From assembly GCA_037444685.1 (NCBI GenBank), contig JBBILX010000006.1, forward strand, positions 62,001 through 126,000: 64,000 bases of DNA, in the 5' to 3' direction. Positions 58,569-64,000 of the stretch are shown piece after piece (position 1 is the first letter of the stretch; the number at the start of each line of letters is the position of its first letter). The stretch comes from UBA964 sp037444685. GTDB taxonomy: Bacteria; Pseudomonadota; Gammaproteobacteria; Steroidobacterales; Steroidobacteraceae. The notes under the pieces were generated by a model. That model ran no database searches, was not told where the DNA came from, and was given only the letters and a program-made list of their open reading frames with translations. The translations under genes were made by a program, and so were the position numbers.

Positions 58569-59795
58569 ATGCAGCAGCTGTCAGGCAAACGCGTGATCGT
58601 CGGCGTCTCGGGCGGCATCGCGGCCTATAAGACGCCCGATCTCGTCCGCCGTCTCCGCGACGCCGGCGCCGAGGTCCAGGTCGTGACCACTGCTGGCGCC
58701 GAGCGCTTCGTGACGCCTTTGACCTTCCAGGCCGTTTCGGGCCGACCGGTTCGCGACGACCTCTGGGATCGGGACGCCGAGGCGGCGATGGGTCATATCG
58801 AGCTCGCGCGTTGGGCACAGCTGATCCTGATTGCACCGGCCACGGCCGACCTGATCGCGCGGCTTGCGGCTGGCATCGCCGACGACCTCCTGACCACGCT
58901 CTGTCTCGCCAGCGAGGCGCCGGTCGCGATCGTGCCGGCGATGAATCGCGTGATGTGGGATCACGCTGCGACTCGCGCCAATCTCGCCACGCTGCGCGAC
59001 CGCGGCCTCACCGTGCTGGGGCCGGCCGACGGCGCGCAGGCCTGCGGCGAGACCGGTGCGGGGCGTATGCTCGAGCCGTTCGAGATCGTGGCCGGCGCCG
59101 CAGCGCTGCTCGCGCCGCGATCGCCGCCCATGCTCGCAGGCGTGCGCGTGCTGCTGACGGCGGGACCGACGCGCGAGCGCATCGATCCCGTGCGCTTCAT
59201 CAGCAATCGCAGCAGCGGCAAGATGGGCTTCGCGGTCGCGGCCGCGGCCCGCGACGCCGGCGCCGAGGTGGTGCTGGTGGCGGGCCCCGTGCAGCTGCCG
59301 ACGCCGCCCGGGGTGCGCCGCATCGACGTCGAGTCGGCCGCGGACATGCTTGCGGCCGTGCAGCGCGAGGTCGGCACGGCGGACATCTTCATCTCGACCG
59401 CGGCGGTGGCCGACTATCGGCCGGCGCGGGCTGCACCACAGAAGATCAAGAAGAATGCGACGTCCCTCGAGATCGATCTCGAGCGCACGGTCGATATCCT
59501 TGCGACGGTGGCCGCCGCGCCAGCGCGGCCATTCGTCGTCGGCTTCGCGGCCGAGACCGAAAACGTCGAACAACACGCGCGCGGCAAGCTGCTGCGCAAG
59601 AACCTCGACATGATTGCTGCCAATGAAGTCGGCGACGACAAGGTGTTCGAGAAGGACGACAACGCGCTGATGGTGCTCTGGGGTGGCGGGCGGCGCGACC
59701 TCGGTCCTGGCAGCAAGAGCCAGATCGCCCGCGAACTCGTGGCGTTGATCGCCGAGCACTACCACGCCGCGCCGTCGCGACGTGCGCGCGCCTGA
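58569..59795 (+). CDS. coaBC: Bifunctional phosphopantothenoylcysteine decarboxylase/synthetase
   Basis: 408 residues. The CoaC flavoprotein half includes VGVSGGIAAYKTPDLVRRL, AAMGHIELARWA (catalytic histidine) and the PAMNRVMW motif. The CoaB half starts around residue 195 (VLLTAGPTRERIDPVRFISNRSSGKMG), with the KIKKN synthase motif near residue 298. It performs two consecutive CoA-pathway steps and its product goes to CoaD. The stop overlaps the dut start (TGATG). Confidence 0.96.
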   Translation: MQQLSGKRVIVGVSGGIAAYKTPDLVRRLRDAGAEVQVVTTAGAERFVTPLTFQAVSGRPVRDDLWDRDAEAAMGHIELARWAQLILIAPATADLIARLAAGIADDLLTTLCLASEAPVAIVPAMNRVMWDHAATRANLATLRDRGLTVLGPADGAQACGETGAGRMLEPFEIVAGAAALLAPRSPPMLAGVRVLLTAGPTRERIDPVRFISNRSSGKMGFAVAAAARDAGAEVVLVAGPVQLPTPPGVRRIDVESAADMLAAVQREVGTADIFISTAAVADYRPARAAPQKIKKNATSLEIDLERTVDILATVAAAPARPFVVGFAAETENVEQHARGKLLRKNLDMIAANEVGDDKVFEKDDNALMVLWGGGRRDLGPGSKSQIARELVALIAEHYHAAPSRRARA

Positions 59796-60271
59796 TGGTG
59801 AACGACACCGTTCGACGGCCGCCGCTGCGCGTGCGCGTGCTCGATGCGCGCCTCGGCCGCGATTTCCCGCTGCCGGGTTACGCCACCGCCGGCTCGGCGG
59901 GCCTTGATCTGCGCGCCTGCCTCGAGGCGCCACTCGATCTTGCGCCCGGGCAGGCCGAGCTGATTCCGACCGGATTGGCGATCTGGATCGAGAACCCGGG
60001 TCTCGCGGCGGTGATCCTGCCGCGCTCAGGGCTCGGTCATCGGCACGGTCTCGTGCTCGGCAATCTCGTCGGGCTGATCGACTCGGACTATCAGGGTCCG
60101 CTGCTGGTGTCGGCGTGGAACCGTGGCCAGCAAACGTATCGGATCGAGCCCGGCGAGCGCATCGCGCAGCTCGTCGTCGTGCCAGTCGTGCAGGTCGAGC
60201 TGGAACGGGTATCGGACTTCGCCGTCACCGAGCGTGGCGCGGGTGGCTTTGGCAGCTCGGGACGCGGCTGA
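59795..60271 (+). CDS. dut: dUTP diphosphatase
   Basis: 158 residues, trimeric dUTPase type. Conserved motifs: AGSAGLDLRA (motif 1), LPRSGLGHRHG (motif 2), NLVGLIDSDYQG (motif 3, with aspartate), AWNRGQQTYRIEPGERIAQLV (motif 4) and GAGGFGSSGRG (motif 5). It removes dUTP and supplies dUMP. The ATG overlaps the coaBC stop, matching the E. coli order coaBC-dut. Confidence 0.96.
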   Translation: MVNDTVRRPPLRVRVLDARLGRDFPLPGYATAGSAGLDLRACLEAPLDLAPGQAELIPTGLAIWIENPGLAAVILPRSGLGHRHGLVLGNLVGLIDSDYQGPLLVSAWNRGQQTYRIEPGERIAQLVVVPVVQVELERVSDFAVTERGAGGFGSSGRG

Positions 60272-60277
60272 CGCTGC

Positions 60278-60952
60278 TCAGCCTCCCGTGGAGGCGAGGC
60301 CGGCGCGCAGCTGGCGGTACCGCTCGATGTCGGCCTGGAACTGTGCCCGCACGGTCTCTTCCTCGGCGCGGCGCGCCTCGAGCAGCTTCTTCTGCGCGCG
60401 GCTTTCGTTGAGCGTGCGGACCAGCTCGTCGGCGAGCCGGTCCGGCATCGGTCTGGCGTCCGGACTCTCGTTGTACGGCCGGTAGGCCTGCGCCTGCAGC
60501 TGCAGGCTCGCAAGCCGCTCCTGAAGCGTGGCGAGATAGGTCTCGGTCGAGCGCCGCTGCTCGCCAACCTGGGCGAGGCGCGCATCGCGCACCTGCTCGA
60601 TATCGCGCGTCGAGGTGTAGGTGCTCAGCAGGAATTTGTCGTGCTGCGCCTGTCGGGCAGCCAGCTGCTCGCGGCGGTTCTCCTCGGCCTGTTGCTGCGG
60701 CGTCCTCTGCGCCTGGATGCGCCGCACCTCCACACCCTGGCTGTTCAGCACGCGCAGCTCGCGCCGCGCGTACTCCGGTGGCACGCGATCGCCGTACTGC
60801 ATGACACCACGATCGTCGATCCAGGCGTAGGTCACGGTCTCGCCCTGCTGGGCGTTGTTCCGCTTCGGCCTGGGGCGCGATTTCTGCTCCGCCACCGCGC
60901 TATCGAGCGCGAACACGGCGAGCAATGCGAGGATGGCGATGCGCCCGAACAT
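60278..60952 (-). CDS. DUF4124 exported protein
   Basis: 224 residues. Residues 1-21 form a signal peptide (FGRIAILALLAVFALDSAVAEQ). The DUF4124 domain is seen at TYAWIDDRGVMQYGDRVPPEYAR, then a long coiled coil rich in Gln/Arg/Glu (residues of about 75-215). The function is unknown. The ATG at 60952 was preferred to a TTG at 60994, which has no leader. It lies convergent to dut and just downstream of pyrE on the same strand. Confidence 0.8.
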   Translation of the reverse strand: MFGRIAILALLAVFALDSAVAEQKSRPRPKRNNAQQGETVTYAWIDDRGVMQYGDRVPPEYARRELRVLNSQGVEVRRIQAQRTPQQQAEENRREQLAARQAQHDKFLLSTYTSTRDIEQVRDARLAQVGEQRRSTETYLATLQERLASLQLQAQAYRPYNESPDARPMPDRLADELVRTLNESRAQKKLLEARRAEEETVRAQFQADIERYRQLRAGLASTGG

Positions 60953-60990
60953 GAGGCTGATTCTGCACCCGAGCGGGGGATTAAGGAAAC

Positions 60991-61653
60991 TCAAGCGATG
61001 CCGTAAGTTTGCCGGTACTGGCGCAGCGCAGCGAGTTCCTGCTCGGAAATGCGAAACCGGTCACCCGGCGCGGACCCGCTGAAGGCCTCGATCAGGTCCG
61101 CGAGTGTGAGGATACTCACACAGCGCAGCCCGTACTCGGCCTCGACTTCCTGCACGGCCGAGCGGTCGGTCTGGCCGCGCTCCTGGCGGTCGAGCGCGAG
61201 CAGCACGGCCGCGGGCGTGGCGCCCGCGCGCCGGATCAGCTCGACGGACTCGCGGATCGCGGTGCCGGCCGTGATCACGTCATCGACGATCGCGACGCGC
61301 CCCGCGAGCGGCGTGCCGACGATCTGTCCACCTTCGCCGTGATCCTTCGCCTCCTTGCGGTTGAAGGCCCACGGCAGGCTGCGGCCGTGCTCCGTCGCCA
61401 GAGCGATCGCGGTCGCCGTCACGAGCGGGATGCCCTTGTAGGCCGGGCCGAACAGCATGTCGACGTCCAAGCCCGAATGCAGCAGCGCCCTCGCGTAGCA
61501 CCGCCCGAGCAGCGCGATCGATTCGCCATCGCCGAACAGGCCGGCGTTGAAGAAGTAGGGACTGATGCGGCCGGATTTCAGCGTGAATTGGCCGAATCGC
61601 AGCGCGCGACGCTCGAGAGCGAGTTCGATGAAGGCGCGTTGGTGCTCCTGCAT
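60991..61653 (-). CDS. pyrE: Orotate phosphoribosyltransferase
   Basis: 220 residues. Features: LRFGQFTLKSGRISPYFFNAGLF, MLFGPAYKGIPLVTATAIAL, PWAFNRKEAKDHGEGG (catalytic Lys loop) and the PRPP-binding VAIVDDVITAGTAIRESVELI. It converts orotate to OMP in pyrimidine synthesis. The gene is divergent from xth by 17 bases, the arrangement seen in relatives of this lineage. Confidence 0.96.
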   Translation of the reverse strand: MQEHQRAFIELALERRALRFGQFTLKSGRISPYFFNAGLFGDGESIALLGRCYARALLHSGLDVDMLFGPAYKGIPLVTATAIALATEHGRSLPWAFNRKEAKDHGEGGQIVGTPLAGRVAIVDDVITAGTAIRESVELIRRAGATPAAVLLALDRQERGQTDRSAVQEVEAEYGLRCVSILTLADLIEAFSGSAPGDRFRISEQELAALRQYRQTYGIA

Positions 61654-61670
61654 CCCGCTATCATAGCCCG

Positions 61671-62438
61671 GTGCGCATCGTCACCCTGAACCTCAACGGC
61701 ATCCGCTCTGCCGCGAGCAAGGGTGCCTTCGCGTGGCTGCGCACGGTCGATGCCGACGTGATCTGTCTGCAGGAGACCAAGGCCCAGGTGCCTCAGCACG
61801 AGGGGCATGACGTCGAGCTCGAGGGCTATCACCGCTTCTTCTTCGATGCCGAGAGACCCGGTTACGCGGGCGTCGCGCTGTACGCGAGGCGCAAGCCCGA
61901 CTCGGTGCATCGCGGCTTTGGTGTCGAGGAGTTCGACCGCGAAGGTCGCTATCTCGAGGCGCGCTTCGGCCGCCTCGCCATCGTCTCGCTCTACCTGCCC
62001 TCGGGTTCGGCCGGCCCCGAGCGCCAGGCCTCGAAGTTTCGCTTCCTCGCCAGCTTCATGCCGTGGCTGCGCGCCTTGCGGCGCAGGCGTCGCGATTACG
62101 TGCTCTGCGGCGACTGGAACATCGCGCACAAGCCGATCGACCTGCGCAACTGGAGATCCAACCAGAAGAACTCGGGCTTTCTGCCCGAGGAACGAGCCTG
62201 GCTCGATGAGCTGTTCGACGACGTCGGTTACGTCGATGCTTTCCGCGAGGTCGATCCACGACCCGATCAGTACACGTGGTGGTCCAACCGTGGTCAGGCG
62301 TGGGAGCGGAACGTGGGCTGGCGGATCGACTACCAGATCGTGTCACCGCGCCTGCGCGGCGCGGCGCGTGCCGCCGAGATCTACAAACGGCAGCGCTTCT
62401 CGGACCACGCGCCGCTCGTCATGGACTTCGAGCTGTGA
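61671..62438 (+). CDS. Exodeoxyribonuclease III family endonuclease
   Basis: 255 residues beginning at GTG (MRIVTLNLNGIRSAASKGAFAWL). Catalytic features: the glutamate in ICLQETKAQ, YVLCGDWNIAHKPIDL (Asp and Asn), the WSNRGQAWERNVGWRIDYQI block and SDHAPLVMDFEL (catalytic histidine and Asp). It is an AP endonuclease/3' repair exonuclease of the XthA/ExoA type. Stop overlaps the next start (GTGA). Confidence 0.94.
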   Translation: MRIVTLNLNGIRSAASKGAFAWLRTVDADVICLQETKAQVPQHEGHDVELEGYHRFFFDAERPGYAGVALYARRKPDSVHRGFGVEEFDREGRYLEARFGRLAIVSLYLPSGSAGPERQASKFRFLASFMPWLRALRRRRRDYVLCGDWNIAHKPIDLRNWRSNQKNSGFLPEERAWLDELFDDVGYVDAFREVDPRPDQYTWWSNRGQAWERNVGWRIDYQIVSPRLRGAARAAEIYKRQRFSDHAPLVMDFEL

Positions 62439-63769
62439 CCGGCGACACCGGGGAGGGCTGTGCCCCGGGCGGCCGCGGCCTGCGGGCGGCACTGCGCCCT
62501 TACCTCGAGAGGGAGTCGCTGGCGGCCTTCTTCGTCGGTATCTCCTCTGGCTTCCCCTACGCGATGATCGGCGCAACGTTGACGACGCGCCTCGCCCAGG
62601 ATGGCATCGACAAGCGCACGGTCACGGCCTTCACGCTCGCCTTCCTCGTCTACAACCTCAAGGTGTTCTGGGCATGGATCGTCGACGGTGTGCGGATTCC
62701 GCTGCTCGGTCGGCTCGGTCAGCGCGTCTCCTGGCTGCTGCTGTCGGGTGCCGCCGTGATCGCAGCGGTGGTCAACCTCGCGCTCGTCGATCCGACCGCG
62801 AGCATCGAGGCGACCGTCGTCGCGGCGGTGCTGGTCGGCATCGCCGGCGCCACCTACGACATCGTCATCGACGCGTATCGCATCGAGACCCTCAAGCCGT
62901 ATCAGCTCGGGATCGGCTCGGGTATGTCGCAGTACGGCTGGCGCATCGGCTCGGCTGCCGCGGGCGCGCTCGCGCTGTTCATCGCCGCGCGGCAGGGCTG
63001 GGCGGTCGCATACATCGCCTGCGCGGCGTTCGCGCTGCCGGCGATGCTGACGGGGCTGATCGTCGGTGAGCCGGTGCGCCACATCGTCTCGATCGAGAAA
63101 CGGGGCCTCGCCGCGGTCTGGGAGTCGATCGTCGGACCGTTCGTGGAGTTCATGCGCCGCGCGGGCGCCTGGCTCGTGCTGCTGTTCGTGCTGGTGCACA
63201 AGATCGGCGACACCCTCGCCAACCTGACGTTCCGGCTGCTGTTCAACGACATGGGCTACAGCAACGACGAGATCGCGCTCTACGACGTGGCCTTCGGATT
63301 CTGGGCCTACCTCGCCGGCATCTTCGTCGGCGGCATCGTCTACGCCGGGCTCGGGCTCAAGCGTTCGGTCCTGCTCGCGCTCGTGCTGATGGGGGTCTCG
63401 AACCTGAGCTTCGCGCTGCTCGCCGCTGCGGGCCACAGCAACCTCGGCATGGCCGCGGCGATCGGTTTCGAGAACCTCGCGAGTGGCTATGGCGGCGTCG
63501 TCGTGGTGGCCTATTTCTCGGCGCTCTGCAACCTGCAGTTCACGGCAGCCCAGTACGCGCTGATCTCGGCGGCTGCGAGCGTCGTCGGTCGCGTCCTGAC
63601 CGGTGCGACGGCGGGCGGACTGATCGAGACCCTGGGCTACGTGAATTTCTATCTGCTCACGACCCTGCTGGCCTTGCCCGGAATACTGCTGTTCTGGTTC
63701 ATGATGCGCGTCGGGCTCGTCGATCGCGCACTCGGCACCGCAGGCGGCGGCGGGACCGAGGCGCGGTGA
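62435..63769 (+). CDS. AmpG-like MFS transporter
   Basis: 444 residues with about 12 hydrophobic helices. It begins at GTG overlapping the endonuclease stop (GTGA). The opening ESLAAFFVGISSGFPYAMIGATLTTRLAQDGIDKRTVTAFTLAFLVYNLKVFWAWIVDGVRIPLLGRLGQR and the later DIVIDAYRIETLKPYQLGIGSGMSQYGWRIG are AmpG signatures. AmpG imports anhydro-muropeptides for cell-wall recycling. Other MFS specificities are possible. The stop overlaps the following start (GTGA). Confidence 0.86.
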   Translation: MTGDTGEGCAPGGRGLRAALRPYLERESLAAFFVGISSGFPYAMIGATLTTRLAQDGIDKRTVTAFTLAFLVYNLKVFWAWIVDGVRIPLLGRLGQRVSWLLLSGAAVIAAVVNLALVDPTASIEATVVAAVLVGIAGATYDIVIDAYRIETLKPYQLGIGSGMSQYGWRIGSAAAGALALFIAARQGWAVAYIACAAFALPAMLTGLIVGEPVRHIVSIEKRGLAAVWESIVGPFVEFMRRAGAWLVLLFVLVHKIGDTLANLTFRLLFNDMGYSNDEIALYDVAFGFWAYLAGIFVGGIVYAGLGLKRSVLLALVLMGVSNLSFALLAAAGHSNLGMAAAIGFENLASGYGGVVVVAYFSALCNLQFTAAQYALISAAASVVGRVLTGATAGGLIETLGYVNFYLLTTLLALPGILLFWFMMRVGLVDRALGTAGGGGTEAR

Positions 63770-64000
63770 GCCGGCTGATCGACACGGGACGCGTGCTCTG
63801 CACGCTCGCCGAACTGGGCGACGGCGGCTGCCGAGGTTTCACGCTGGGCAGTGGCGATTGGCCGCTGCGCGGCTTCGTGCTGAACTCACCAGCCGGAGCG
63901 CGGGCCTTCGTCAATCGGTGCCCGCATGCGGGCCACCGGCTCGACCTGCGGCCGCATCGATTCCTGACCGCCGACGGCAGCCTGATCGTCTGTGCCTCAC
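63766..64000 (+). CDS. Rieske-type [2Fe-2S] protein, N-terminal part
   Basis: The first 78 codons of a gene that leaves the window. GTG start overlaps the AmpG-like stop (GTGA). The N-terminal half of a Rieske centre is visible: C52-P-H54-A-G-H in FVNRCPHAGHRLDL, and C76 of the second pair (IVCAS), whose histidine should follow just outside. No signal peptide is present, so it is probably a cytoplasmic ferredoxin-like Rieske protein. The substrate or partner enzyme is unknown. Confidence 0.8.
   Translation, partial: MSRLIDTGRVLCTLAELGDGGCRGFTLGSGDWPLRGFVLNSPAGARAFVNRCPHAGHRLDLRPHRFLTADGSLIVCAS

Overview
The window is high-GC (about two-thirds G+C by eye), densely packed chromosomal DNA from a gammaproteobacterium. 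The strongest lineage clue is the right-hand third. There rpoH-ftsX-ftsE-ftsY, rsmD-coaD, mutM-rpmG-rpmB, radC-coaBC-dut and pyrE appear in the order familiar from Escherichia coli, with a few extra genes inserted (a VolA-like lipase, a TIGR03067 protein, a 3-methyladenine DNA glycosylase, a TSUP permease and a DUF4124 protein). A PEP-CTERM protein, RpoN-type promoters, PQQ-type dehydrogenases and acyl-CoA/TPP enzymes suggest a free-living environmental member near the Steroidobacterales/Nevskiales. That placement is inference. I see no rRNA, tRNA, CRISPR array, prophage or insertion sequence.

Layout. 0-14 kb: end of an ABC-2 permease gene, a CsgG-like exported protein, DUF1684 and SRAP proteins, a YdbL/YdbH-like envelope pair, lipoproteins, a membrane-anchored response regulator, a YheT-type hydrolase, a degenerate GDPD-like protein, a sugar-dehydrogenase/cytochrome c fusion and a SPOR lipoprotein. 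14.25-14.65 kb: a compact unit with a palindrome, a sigma-54 promoter, a 61-codon gene and a terminator. 14.7-24.6 kb: an M16 peptidase pair, DUF924, a glutaredoxin-DinB fusion, a methyltransferase/90-aa protein/PQQ-dehydrogenase operon, CBS and DUF2269 proteins and a hydrolase. 24.8-31.5 kb: a broken gene, pirin, a YdjM-like hydrolase, a racemase-family protein, several small proteins, an SDR and a toxin-antitoxin pair with its operator. 31.5-37.9 kb: gltBD with promoter and terminator. 38-46 kb: an unknown protein, a PEP-CTERM protein behind a second sigma-54 promoter, a catabolic operon (TPP enzyme, frameshifted MFS transporter, acyl-CoA dehydrogenase), a histone-deacetylase-like amidohydrolase, and Mpo1-like, DUF4442 and OmpA-like proteins. 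46-64 kb: the conserved housekeeping block, then xth, an AmpG-like transporter and a truncated Rieske gene.

How it works together. The right third links heat-shock control (rpoH), division and membrane targeting (ftsX, ftsE, ftsY), CoA synthesis (coaD, coaBC), nucleotide supply (dut, pyrE) and DNA repair (mutM, glycosylase, radC, xth). A perfect CIRCE operator sits between a TATAAT box and the rpoH start codon, so HrcA probably represses the heat-shock sigma gene. The two sigma-54 promoters, one on a PEP-CTERM gene and one on an orphan small gene, suggest a shared RpoN circuit and are the best candidates for something undescribed.

Cautions. Three loci look damaged or misread: a two-lesion gene at 24.8-25.8 kb, a frameshifted MFS gene, and an OmpA-like ORF with no stop before it crosses rpoH. 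mutM appears to start at CTG. Any of these could be real or could be sequence error.
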